Shown here in pieces: positions 17,050 to 27,754 of a stretch of 55,570 nucleotides of DNA (the first letter of the stretch is position 1; the number at the start of each line of letters is the position of its first letter). This DNA comes from Chrysomallon squamiferum. Lineage: Eukaryota; Mollusca; Gastropoda; Neomphalida; Peltospiridae. The stretch spans positions 9,924,525 to 9,980,094 of the forward strand of contig CM022678.1 of the NCBI GenBank assembly GCA_012295275.1, written 5' to 3'. The notes under the pieces are model-generated. The model was given only the letters and a program-made list of their open reading frames with translations, made no database searches and had not been told where the DNA came from. A program made the translations under genes and the position numbers.

Positions 17050-17689
17050 TAACAATAATAATAATAATAATACTTGTTTTTTTTATATACAGGAAATTGC
17101 CCTGATCTGCAACTATTTGTATGAATTACTATAACTTTTCTTAGAATTCAAAGTTTTCCAGATTAGTTCCAAAACAGAAAATTGAAACAGATTTCCAATG
17201 AAAAAAAAATATATATATTAACTTTGAAATTTAAAAAAATATATATTAAATCACAAAAAAGAAATAAAAGAGAATAATTAAAGATATGTTTCTTCAACTT
17301 TTCTCTGTGATTTGAACAATTAGGAATTAAAATGTGACTGAAATTTAACAAATAGTTACACAGTAAACACTTTTTATATAATTGTTATTATTTTTAAAAT
17401 ATTTTTAAAATTCTCATTGTTATTGGAATAAAAAATATATCAAAAATGTATCATTAAGTTCCATTCAAAAGAAAAAAAGAAAAAAGAGAAAGAACACTGA
17501 AATAATTTACTTTTATATCTAAAAATAAAATACAAGCAGAATTATTTTTCATACAGTAAGGATGATAAAATGAGAAATACAGATATTTACAATCAGACAT
17601 AGTATTTTCATGTATATCTTCAAATGTCTATCATAAATTACTTCATGTCCAAAAAAATAATGTTTTTTTCTTTTTTTTTTTGTTATAAA
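16079..17689. other. gene-free AT-rich stretch
   Basis: Contains (TAA)n at about 17014-17072 and many A or T homopolymers. Two or three similar 80 bp pieces at 16770-16960 (TATAAAGATTAAAATAA and TTTTAGACATATTGCA-like phrases) suggest a decayed local tandem repeat. No gene was seen. Confidence 0.5.
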
Positions 17690-18180
17690 TAAATGTTAAT
17701 TATCCCTAATTAGATCATTTTAAATATATTTATACAACAACCCTTGATTTACCCTGATTTAAATATGATAAGGAAAAAAACTGTTGTTTTTGTTTTGTTG
17801 TTTAATATAAAAAAAATTCTAATTACCCCTAATTACATAATCTTCAATTATATTTAAATTGATTACCCCCAGTAAACCCTTGATTTTCTCCTGATTTAAA
17901 TAATAAATTAAAAAAAATAATGTTGTTGTTTGTTTTTTTGTTGTTCTTTTATAAAAAATTCCAATTACCTCTAATTACATAATTTTAAATATAATTTATA
18001 CAATGATTACCCCAGCAAACCCTTGATTTTCCCATGATGCAAATATACAGAAAAAAGGGTTTTATTTTAAAAATTTATAAAATTCTAATTAGCCCTAATT
18101 CTAATTACCCCTAATTACATAATCTTCAATTATATTTACATTGATTACCCCCAGCAAACCCTAGACATTCCCCTGATTCA

Positions 18181-18212
<32 letters not shown>

Positions 18213-18405
18213 GTGTTGTTTTGTTTTTTTATAAAAAATTCTAATTACCCCTAATTACATAACTCTAAATATATTAAACCCTTGAATTTTCCCCAATTTA
18301 AATAATATGACAAAGAAAAAATAAATGTTTTTTTTTTTTCTTTAATTTTTAAATTATTTTTTTAATAAAATATTCTAATTACCCTAATTACATAATTTTA
18401 AATAT
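17690..18405. repeat. satellite of about 120-140 bp units with TAATTACCCCTAATTACATAA core
   Basis: Six to seven diverged units are readable, with cores starting near 17698, 17818, 17958, 18084, 18103, 18240 and 18373. Each has the core TAATTACCCCTAATTACAT, usually followed by a TTGATTACCCCAGCAAACCC-like phrase, a TTTTCCCCTGATTTAAAT phrase, and a T-rich spacer. The same family recurs at 25.2-25.76 kb. It lies just downstream of the last exon of the minus-strand gene. Confidence 0.9.
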
Positions 18406-18573
18406 GTGTACACTGGATGTTCTGAAAATATTGACAATGCAGTCTCTTGGAGATCACTGAGGTTTCAAAATTCAAATTAGATTGATTTTATGATCTTACA
18501 GATTTTCTCTTGAAAGTGTTGTGCTTTCTCTGGACAGGGAAGACTGTGAAGTAATAGGATTCTGGTGCTCTAG

Positions 18574-18655
18574 TTAATCTTTTCTGAAAACGTGTTTTAC
18601 AGCATTTTCAACTGAAGTGCTGGCTGAGGCAGCTTGAATTCTGTTGTCTAGGATC
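18574..18655 (-). CDS. probable last coding exon of unrecognised minus-strand gene
   Basis: The exon begins after a good acceptor (TTTTGTTGTAG). Two overlapping readings exist. Phase 0, which joins in frame with the preceding exon at 19797-19928, gives a short tail DPRQQNSSCLSQHFS and a TGA at 18608-18610. The +1 frame gives a longer tail beginning ILDNRIQAASAS and ending KHVFRKD, TAA at 18574-18576. The neighbouring exons have single-base indels, so either could be the real C-terminus. I do not recognise the family. Confidence 0.5.
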
Positions 18656-19796
18656 CTACAACAAAATATAATATTCATTAATAAACTAAACATAAAATAA
18701 AGTCCAAGTAGTATTTTTGTTGTCAGCTCTAACTGCATTTCACTGTCTTAGCAAGAAGAGTTTTATTTTTTTCATACAATATTAATACTAAAAATAATTG
18801 ATTAAATATATTTAAATTCTTAATTTCAATCAGTTTAATATTATTTTTTAGCTTTGATATAACAGGATTAAAACAGCAATACATCAGTAAAAGAGCTTAT
18901 AAAAAATATTGTTTTAATATATTGAATAATTATGTAACTTGGTAAAATTTGATATTTACACTATGCTTTAGTCCAGTTTAAGATGACTGCCAGGAATATT
19001 AGGTAAATAAACATTTTAAACCTATATAGTATTACAACAGACAGTAAGAAAATGGTTTTCTAATTCGGATTCTACTTGAAATACTAACATGATGAAAATA
19101 CATTTGAGATTATTCTGAAAATCTTTAATTAATGTTATCAATCATTATAGTTACATCATTAATAACAAATTATTTTATTAATTAAAACATTTAATTGTAG
19201 TATTCTTTCCTGCCACTTTAATGTAATTTAATTTTTTCCATTAATGAAATATATTTTGTCTTAAAAATAAACCACAATTATCCTATGAATTCAGGTAATA
19301 ATTACAATAATGATCATGACGGTATATTTTAAAATGTATTTAAAACAAAGACAACATTACACATGCATGTGATAAAATACGAAAAGAAGATAAATCTTTC
19401 AAGCCAATTTATGCATCTATACAACCTTTCAAATCCGTCAAAATTCCATCCGTTATACCAAATTTCAAAATACTGTAAATATCTTTAGTGCTACCAAATG
19501 AAGTAATAAATGTTTGTATTTCAGTTTAGAGTGAGATATTTATAACAGAAAATTACAAATTTATACAAATGTTCTGTTCACTACTCTATTAGGCTGGCAT
19601 GCAAATTATTACAAGGTTTACACTGATTCTATTAATTTTCAGTGCATCAGTTTACAAAAACACAAATATATTATATTTTCATGTATGATGCTTAATTCAG
19701 TATAAGAAAAAATATTTCAGTTTTGTGAATCACTGAAGAAATATTAAAAACTGAAATAAAATGGAAAGGTTTACAATGAATAATGTATTTAAATAC

Positions 19797-19928
19797 CTGC
19801 TGGACAGCACCAAATACTTCAACTCTACTGGAGACTCAAGCTGCTCTTTGTTCCAAACTGTCAATTTGACTTTGTATTTTATCAACAATTTCTTGAATAT
19901 TTTTATCCTTAACAAGCCGATTTAATTT
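19797..19928 (-). CDS. internal exon, charged helical region, with in-frame TGA
   Basis: It is 132 bp (44 codons, phase 0 at both ends), with acceptor TATATTTTCAG and donor GTATTT. The reading is KLNRLVKDKNIQEIVDKI.. then SQIDSLEQRAA, a TGA, and VSSRVEVFGAVQQ. Its heptad-like spacing of Leu/Ile and alternating charge suggest a coiled coil. The TGA is the only interruption, and the frame stays open and in phase with both neighbours. That is unusual for old decay, but the exon could still belong to a recent pseudogene. The function is unknown to me. Confidence 0.58.
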
Positions 19929-20352
19929 CTGAAAATATAGAGTTTAAATCCACACATTAGAATACTGGTTTCTTCTATTCCTATAAATACATGTGATACC
20001 CAGATGAAAGATCATTCGGTAAAACCTAATAGAAAGATTATTGAGTAAATACTGGTATTTCCTTGTTGTAAAACGGTTCAATAAATTGAGTCAGCATGAA
20101 TCAATATAATTATAGTAAACTAAAATTTGAAATATAACCTTGTTTAAAATCTTTTGTTTTGTAATCTAATGAGATTTAATAATGCAGTTATCAGTTCAAA
20201 TTATTTACTGAAAGATAATTTAAAGCTAGAGAGATAAAAAAAAAATCTAAAATAAAGATGAATTAAAGCTAAAGAAGAATTTTTCATTCAGAAACACCTT
20301 CAACAAAATTAACATAGATCTGTTTTTCTTTATGAACTGATTTCACAAATAC

Positions 20353-20551
20353 CTCAACTTCATTCCTTAAGACATGTACTTCTTGGTTTTTGGGTTTGTT
20401 TTTTTCAAGTTTTTCTCCTGACATTTTACTGTTGAGATTGGTGACCTGGTGTAAGACTCACCAACTTAAGAATTGTTGTAGTCTGACGTGGTCGGCTTCA
20501 ATGTCCAGGTCACCGAAATTGAGCTTTTCATCAGCAATACTTTCAACTACT
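20353..20551 (-). CDS. internal exon, probable coiled coil, with in-frame TGA
   Basis: 199 bp, acceptor CTCTGACTCAG, donor GTATTT. The first base completes an Arg codon begun in the exon at 21386-21478, followed by VVESIADEKLNFGDLDIEAD, HVRLQQFLSW, a TGA, then VLHQVTNLNSKMSGEKLEKN and ..VLRNEVE. Acidic and Leu-rich helices suggest a coiled coil that continues into the next exon (KLNRLV). The single TGA lies about 30 codons in. Splice phases match on both sides. No domain was recognised. Confidence 0.6.
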
Positions 20552-20639
20552 CTGAGTCAGAGTCACATTGGTTTGAGGAAATAAATAAATAAACAAATAA
20601 ATAAATAAAAAAATGAATAAAATACTTAAAAAATTAAAA

Positions 20640-21383
20640 AAATACTGCTACTACTATATTTACTGCAAACTTCATGCTACTTTTATTACCAACATTACTA
20701 TAACTAATATTTACTATTATTCATGATTCAACTAGGGTTACTGTTATTGAAATAATACTCCTATTACTAAAATTACTATCTATTAATAATGAAAGTGACA
20801 TTTTTGCTCTCTTCACTATTACTCCTACGTCAGTATTTCTTTATACTAATACAATTACTACAACAACAACTATGACTACTGTTACTACTACTATCTCTGC
20901 TGTTAACCTACTCTTCTTGTTATATTTATCATAACAATTTCTCTAAAAACAACTACTACTACTACTTTTGCCACTACAACCAGTAATCTGACTACAAACA
21001 GTTTTTTAAATCACCATGAGTCTCACAAGATACATTACTATTACAAAGCTATGGAGACAGCATCATCAGATAAAATATGGCCAAGATCAATTCTACAACA
21101 TTACTTTAACAAGCAGTATTATTACTCTACAAACAACTATTGCTGTAACAACTACATTACTACCACAATGGCAATGACTAATACTATTACTATAACAAAC
21201 AGTACTATTATTTATAATGCTATAAGTACTAATGCTGTAACAACTACATTACTACCACAATAGCAATGACTAATACTATTACTATAACAAGCAGTATTAT
21301 CAATAATGCTACAAGTACTAATGCTGTAACAACTACATTAGTACAACAATAGCAATGACTAATAATTTATTACTATAACAACA
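20640..21383. repeat. imperfect ACT field with a 90 bp tandem repeat
   Basis: The intron here is an imperfect ACT/ATT/ACA trinucleotide field. Within it TGCTGTAACAACTACATTA starts at 21141, 21233 and 21322, giving about 2.7 units of 89-92 bp. The array ends directly at the donor end of the next exon (21386). Confidence 0.88.
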
Positions 21384-21385
21384 AC

Positions 21386-21478
21386 CTCTGTAGATGCTCC
21401 TGTTCTGCCATATTTTTGATGACATTTCTCTCCTGTGGTGAGCTCACAGAATTAGCTTTCATGTGTACAGAGCAGTTT
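21386..21478 (-). CDS. internal exon with probable one-base frameshift
   Basis: 93 bp after the acceptor CTTGTTTTTCAG. Phase 0 from the preceding exon gives KLLCTHES then a stop. The +1 frame is open throughout and reads NSVSSPQERNVIKNMAEQEH then LQR, and its end phase matches the next exon. One missing or extra base near AGCTAATT would unite them. The donor GTTGTT is weak and abuts a trinucleotide repeat, so the exact 3' edge is uncertain. Unrecognised family. Confidence 0.48.
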
Positions 21479-21743
21479 CTGAAAAACAAGTTTTTTAATT
21501 TATTTACCTTTGTAGTTATATATATATTTACAACAAAATAATCAGGTTTATTTGAATGGAAGTGTTGTGTTTGTGTGTGTTTAAGAAAGAGAGAGAAAAA
21601 CATGATATAAAATGCAGTGATACAAGATTCTAATGTATGTGCATGTGTACTTACTGATATATGTTACAAAATGCAACTTCCTACATTAAATCAAATTAAA
21701 CTTCATTAGGTTTTGAATAATGAGAAAACAAACTTAAATTCAC

Positions 21744-21866
21744 CTGTTCAGGTTTTTTTCCTTCTTTTCCAGTGGCAGCAGTATAAACTTTATCCTCAGT
21801 GCTGGACAGCACCTTCTACTGAAACAACTTCACTAGCCAACATCAGCACATCAATTATGAGCATTT
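21744..21866 (-). CDS. internal exon with two probable frameshifts
   Basis: 123 bp, acceptor TTTTCTTTCAG, donor GTGAAT. The early part is open in one frame (MLIIDVLMLASEVVSVEGAV) and the late part in another (LSSTEDKVYTAATGKEGKKP then EQ), the latter ending at phase 0 as the next exon needs. Indels would be needed at the start (in an AAA run) and near GGTGCTGTCC. The amphipathic and then charged character fits the neighbouring exons. Confidence 0.48.
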
Positions 21867-22260
21867 CTGAAAGAAAAAATACAAATAAAATAATAAAAAT
21901 AATAAACTGTTATAAATAAATAACTAATGTTTCTGTTATTATTAAAACTTAAATTGTACTGGTACCAGTTACTGGATTATTCAGACACAAAGGGTTGTGG
22001 GATATTTTTGATATACTTTGCATAATCATTATAATGATAATGATTAAAATGGTAATAATTTAAATAATTAAAAAAACAATAGCAAATAAATGATTATTAT
22101 TATGCTATTTTGCAATCAGTAAAGAGTTGTTACTATAAAACTGATAAAACTGATTTAATTGCTGTTCAGTTATAAGTGTCTAACCAGAGAACAGTTTAAT
22201 TATTTCTAATCAAACTGTCAGTTAAATGTGACTACTTTTAGTTTTTATGGGGAACAGTTT

Positions 22261-22285
22261 GTGTGTGTGTGTGTGTGTGTGTGTT

Positions 22286-22318
<33 letters not shown>

Positions 22319-22322
22319 GAGA
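22261..22322. repeat. (GT)n microsatellite
   Basis: Interrupted GT dinucleotide run of about 60 bp in an intron of the minus-strand gene, followed by GA and GCATG. Confidence 0.95.
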
Positions 22323-22832
22323 GAGCATGCACATGCATGCAGTATTCTAATTTTATCATGGAACTCATGACTGGCCTGTACAGAGCTACACTGGGTTACT
22401 TATAGTATTTCATGGAATGATGTCAGTATTGTGTTAATTAGTTAGCTCTCCTGTCTCTAAAACTAGAACTGCTACAGCATTAAATAAAAAAGTGGAAGAG
22501 TATAAAGTTAGTTATATGACTTTCAAGAAAATTTGATTAAAATTAAGTGCCAAAAACTTTGTTTCCAAATAGTTATGAACAAGAACTAGCATAAAGTTAT
22601 CATTTTAATAAACAAACAAACAATTAAATAAATTAATAATGTAACAATAAAAAAGAGAAGAAAAAAAGAAGAAAACCAAAAAAAACAAATAAGTAAATAA
22701 ATAAATAAATAAATGATGAACATCTAAATATTAAGAAATAAATAAATAAATAAATACATAAACAGACAGACAAACAAATAAATAAATAAAGACATATATA
22801 ACCAATAACTAAGTAAATAAAGATATAATTAC

Positions 22833-22919
22833 TCTGCTGTTGTCTGACTCGCTCTCCAAGGCCTGTGTCACGGTGATGTCATCAAACGTCAACATTTTGG
22901 ACAACAACGATTCTTCAGG
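22833..22919 (-). CDS. internal exon, intact, 29 codons
   Basis: 87 bp, fully open, phase 0 at both ends, acceptor TTAAATTACAG and donor GTAATT. It reads PEESLLSKMLTFDDITVTQA then LESESDNSR, an acidic segment. This is one of the cleanest exons of the gene. It is not connected in phase to 27037-27248, so at least one further exon in the intervening 4 kb is either unrecognised or frameshifted. Family unknown. Confidence 0.62.
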
Positions 22920-23545
22920 CTGTAATTTAATTTAATAAAAACTAGAATATATTTAACTCTCAGTTAAGTGTTGTAGTGATGATCTGAATAACCTGAATTT
23001 TTTAATTTATTATTGTATATGTACAGAAATCTAATATATGTATTTCGAAGTAATTCTTTCTTATGAAGTTTAAATAACAACATGATTATTGTTTTTATCT
23101 TTTTTTTACATTATGAACTCATTCTTGTAGTATTTACCTTTCTGATGCACCTGAAAACATCTACTGAGACCCTTTGTAAATGTAGATAATCCCTTTCTTA
23201 TTATATTAATCTCCTCTGCATAATATCAAAAATATTTATGATATTTCCATATATGCTGTACTCAAATGACATGCTTGCCACATATACATATATATATATA
23301 AAACAACTACTATACACATATATATATAAAACAACTACTCTATACATATATATTTCAAAACAGTAAAATGCATACTCTTTACATGGTATCATGTTTATAT
23401 CCAAGTTTGTTTCTTTCAGTATTATTACTACTATAAACTAAGTAATTTGGAATATCATGTTATATAGGGTAAGAATAAAATAATAATAACAATGATACAC
23501 TTATTTGTAACATGAAATCACATAATCCTAGGTGTATCTTCTGAC

Positions 23546-23550
<5 letters not shown>

Positions 23551-23628
<78 letters not shown>
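23551..23628. repeat. (GA)n microsatellite, 78 bp
   Basis: Perfect GA run inside the long intron between the exons at 22833-22919 and 27037-27248. Confidence 0.98.
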
Positions 23629-23630
<2 letters not shown>

Positions 23631-24199
23631 TGATGGCCATCTTTACTTCACAAATATCAGTATTAATCTAACAAGAAAATGTTGTACCATGGGTTCTATT
23701 ATTAATACTAGTGATTAATTTAATCTTATCAATATTAATACAAATAATAAATTTCCGATTTTAAGATTTATTATTAATTATAGTAAATTTACTTCGAAAT
23801 ACATATATTAGATTTCTGTACATATACAATAATAAATTTACTAATGACAGCAATAACTTTACTAAACTTCCTATATTTAACAATATATTTACTATTACTA
23901 AAATTGTTAATACAGTATTAATGCTATTAGTCAATTGGCTAATATTACTAGGTATTATTAATATTAGTGAATTTGCACATACAATACAGTTATAATATAT
24001 ACATTAACATCAGTAATGAAATCTGCCAATATAAGTAGTAAGAAATGTATAAATTTACTAAAAATATAATTAACAGAAGTACTGCAAATATGCTAACATT
24101 ATAAAGATACCAATAATATTAGTATTCGCAAAAGTATAAATCTGCTAATAACATCAGTATTAACAAAAGCTGCATATCACTGTAATGCAAATTATAAAA

Positions 24200-24266
24200 T
24201 CACACATACAAAAGACACACAGTGTACTGTAAATTTAAATGCATTACCATTCCAGTTCATTTAAAA

Positions 24267-24309
<43 letters not shown>

Positions 24310-24750
24310 GTACTGAACACCAAAAATTCACTGTGCAACTGTATTTTAAATTTAAAAAACATTACCTATATGCACTCTGTATTTTAAATTTAGAAACAGA
24401 TCATACACATACACACAGTATTGTAGATTTAAAAACAACTCACATACACCGTGTTGTAAATTTAAAAATACATCACACACACACACAACACACACACACA
24501 ACTGTATTGTAAATGTAGAAACACTACAATTGCTGTACAATTTAAAAACACTAAAACACACACACAGTATAATGTAAATATAAAAATAACAAAAGACACA
24601 CACAGTATAATGTAAATTTAAAAACTACACAAGTGCACAACTATATTCTAAATCTAAAAACACATTACACACTACACACTTATGCGTACACAGTATTGTA
24701 AGAACTACACACCTATGCACACACTCTTTTGTAAATTTAAAACACTTACT
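24200..24750. repeat. degenerate array of (AC)n plus TGTAAATTTAAAAAC units
   Basis: The phrase TGTAAATTTAAAAA (or TTTTAAATTTAAAAA) recurs at least nine times at about 40-80 bp spacing. Each occurrence is followed by an ACACACAC block and often by CAGTGTACTG or CAGTATTGT. It is a compound minisatellite rather than a plain microsatellite. His-Thr and Val-Cys frames are shadows. Confidence 0.85.
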
Positions 24751-25199
24751 ATGCAGTAATTTATACTATTCAGAACTTTCTTATACTAACTATACAAATA
24801 GACTATATTGTGATAAAATGTTCAAAATGGCAGAAAACAAAAATCACAGATTACAGTATCTGGAGTGTAGATATTGTTTAGATATTAATCTACATTCTCT
24901 GATCAAGTTTTTATTTCATTAATCCATGGCAGTACTGGTATCAGCAAACTGAATGTGTCAAATGTTTATATTAATCAGTCAACATTACTGTAACAACCTA
25001 TTGTTTCCTAACACCAACATAAAATCAAGAACATTTTAATTTATTTATTTATTATTTTGGCTTTAAAATGAATTTTTTTCTGAATTTACTCAACAAACAA
25101 AACAGTGAATATATCTGCTATATTATCATTAAAAACCCAATATAAAGTCCTGAAATTTGCTTTTGCATATTTTCTGAAACCATCCACATATTATTTTGT

Positions 25200-25765
25200 T
25201 TTAATAAAAATGTTTAATTACCCCTAATTACATAATCTTCAATTATATTTAAATTGATTACCCCCAGCAAACACTTGATGTTCCCCTGATTTAAATAATA
25301 AATTAAAAACAAATGTTGTTGTTGTTGTTTTTTTTATATAAAAAATTCTGATTACATAATTTTAAATATATTTATACAATGATTACCCCCAGCAAACCCT
25401 TGAGTTTCCCCTGAGGCAAATATAAGGAAAAATGTTTTTTATTTTTTTTTTTATAAAAAATTCTAATTACCCCTAATTACATAACCTTCAATTATATTTA
25501 AATAATAATAATAATAATAATTTTAAAAAAAGTGTTGTTTTTTGTTGTTGTTTTTTTAAATAAAAAATTCTTATTACCCCTAATTACATAATCTTCAGTT
25601 ATATTTACATTGATTACCTCCAGCAAACTCATGTTGTTTTGTTTTGTTTTGTTGTTTTTTTTTATAAAAAAAATCTAATTACCCTAATTACATAATTTTA
25701 AATATATTTACATTGATTATCCCAGCAAACGCTTCATTTTCCCAATTTAAATAATACAAAAATTA
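25200..25765. repeat. second array of the TAATTACCCCTAATTACATAA satellite
   Basis: Cores lie near 25215, 25347 (partial), 25461, 25571 and 25675, with the same TTGATTACCCCCAGCAAAC phrase and T-rich spacer as at 17.69-18.4 kb. This one lies inside an intron. Confidence 0.9.
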
Positions 25766-26540
25766 GATGATTGATTAAAATATTTAACACCTCTATGCAC
25801 TATCACATTAATTTTAGGTTATTTAGAAAAATGACATTCCATAGCAGTGATGAATCTCTATTCCTCTTTCAGACTCTAACCAAAACAAAACAGACAGAAA
25901 TGCATTTAACACCACCTTCAAAAATAAAGTTAGACAGAATGAGATACTGACCAATGAGTATTACAACTAAAGGTACAACCAGACTTGCTAATCTTAATTC
26001 ATTGTCCAAAATCCCACAATAAAGGACAATTCATTATTTATTAACTATATCAAAACAGACATGAATGCTTTTCAGTCCTGATAACAACATGTTAATGTCA
26101 TTCTGCATCAGGTAGCTGAATTCAGTCATTTTGATTACATATTGCATTACTTTTCTGGGACAGCATAGAACTGATTTTCTACATCTAATTTTCAATTTGA
26201 TTAAAAATATAATTTTATAATCTGGCTTCAACAATAAATTTATCCAGAATAATAATCTTTTAATCCCAAAAGATCAAGAGAATTCCAATTAATTACAAAT
26301 ATTTAATTGCTAACATTTTAAAATGTGATGATATAATTGATTCAAACCACAAAAAAGTCCTTTATACCTACAAATCTTTTTGTTATATTTAAAAAAAATA
26401 TATTTTTTTTATAACATTAAATGACAGCTGAATAAATTCATAAAAAAAAATTGTTTGTGAATATCATTCAGTTCATTAGCTAGTTTATGTATATTATTCT
26501 AAACAAAACAAAACTGCAGTGATTAAAATGCTGAAGTGTT
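25766..26540. other. intronic stretch, nothing supported
   Basis: An ORF at 26034-26234 (minus) has no splice or motif support. A plus-strand open segment after a pyrimidine-rich CAG at 25872 is antisense to the gene and is probably chance. Confidence 0.35.
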
Positions 26541-26545
26541 ATCTT

Positions 26546-26660
26546 GAACTGAACTGAACTTTTATCACCTACAAATCTGTAAGTATGTCTATTAAAGTTA
26601 ACAGATTTGAATCGCGAATGAGGAAGTGATGCAGCTGATAAAAAAATAATAATAATTGAA
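26546..26660 (-). mobile_element. possible SINE/LINE 3' end with TTCAG-type tail
   Basis: Read on the minus strand, GATAAAAGTTCAGTTCAGTTCA ends a segment just as the LINE at 7575-7597 ends, with the same pentanucleotide tail. About 65 bp upstream lies CGATTCAAATC, one base off a tRNA B-box-like phrase. This may be a SINE using the LINE tail or the end of a truncated LINE. Too short to classify. Confidence 0.4.
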
Positions 26661-27036
26661 TAAAATAATGCAGATACTGCAACACTAACACAGAAACTAA
26701 TCAACTCTGTGTCATCTCATATATAAAGTTTTGACTTGTAGGAAACAAGAGTTGTAATGACAATGACAATATATAACATAATTACCACCAACTTCATCAC
26801 TATGCATTTTTCAGGAATATCATTGAATTTCTATAAAACATAATCAAGAAATGAAGTGCTGGTTTAGACTGGTTTTTGTTTTATTTTAATTATTATTATT
26901 GTTGTGGTAGTGGTGGTTGTTGCTATTATATATTTTCAAATAAATTGCTATTTTAGCTGATAAAGAAAAAAAGCAAACAAAAAAAAATTAAATATTTAAT
27001 TTTCAAGCAAACTACATAAGTATAAAATCTACTTAC

Positions 27037-27248
27037 CTAAAAGGTCTTCGTGTGTCTCTTAACCGAAGCTGGTCAATAAAACCCCTGAAATGCTGGACAT
27101 CACAGGATCCAAACTTTGTGCTGGTGGTACGATAGCTATATTTAAACAACTATCTTGTTTCATGTACGAGTCACTGTTTCCTACTATTTGTTCAAGATCG
27201 GGCAATTTTGTGGATTTTGTACAGTCCCCTTTTTTTAGCCAGATTTAT
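27037..27248 (-). CDS. internal exon, two single-base frameshifts
   Basis: 212 bp, acceptor TTTGTTTATTTAG and consensus donor GTAAGT. It starts in phase with the preceding exon (INLAKK). It shifts frame at an A7 run to GDCTKSTKLPDLEQIVGNSD then SYMKQDSCLN and IAIVPPAQSLDPVMSSI, and shifts again to HFRGFIDQLRLRDTRRPFR. The last piece is basic and ends at a strong splice site. Both shifts are one-base, and the first is in a homopolymer, so base-calling error is a live alternative to gene decay. I do not recognise the protein. Confidence 0.55.
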
Positions 27249-27668
27249 CTAAATAAACAAATATAGAAAGAAAAATTAATAAAATAAAAATAAAATAACT
27301 ATAAATAAAAAATCTAAATCTTAATGTACATTATTTAAATGACTGTTTTTTTTCCCAATTCCAGGCTAGGAGCATATGATTAATTTGCACAATTAAATCT
27401 TTGGGAAAAAAAATTTCAGACATGGAAAATTATTATAAATTATCAATGAATTATACTTTAACAATGTTTTAATACTGGCTTTATTTATGTGCATATGATG
27501 GTAACATTCAAGAAGCAGCAAAAATAACTTTAAAAAAAACTAAATCCTTTGCCTGAGCAAACTTACAGTTAATGGCCACTGGCCATTACAAGCCCTGCAT
27601 TCATATTACACACGTACTTACACACATTACTGTTATTTATTATTATAAAACATGTTGATACCACTTAC

Positions 27669-27754
27669 TTTAGAACAGTGCTCTGTTTTATTGACTTCCT
27701 CTGACTTTGTATCAGATGAATTTGTCAGCTTCAGGGTTTTTTTCTCAAAATCAC
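27669..27754 (-). CDS. internal exon, Lys/Glu/Ser-rich
   Basis: 86 bp, acceptor TTTCTGGTTTTGCAG, consensus donor GTAAGT. The open frame reads DFEKKTLKLTNSSDTKSEEV then NKTEHCSK and ends phase 0, joining the next exon in frame. To be in frame with the exon at 29654-29705 it needs a one-base correction, most simply in its A7 run, or an unseen small exon between them. Low-complexity charged sequence suggests a disordered N-terminal region. Confidence 0.58.
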
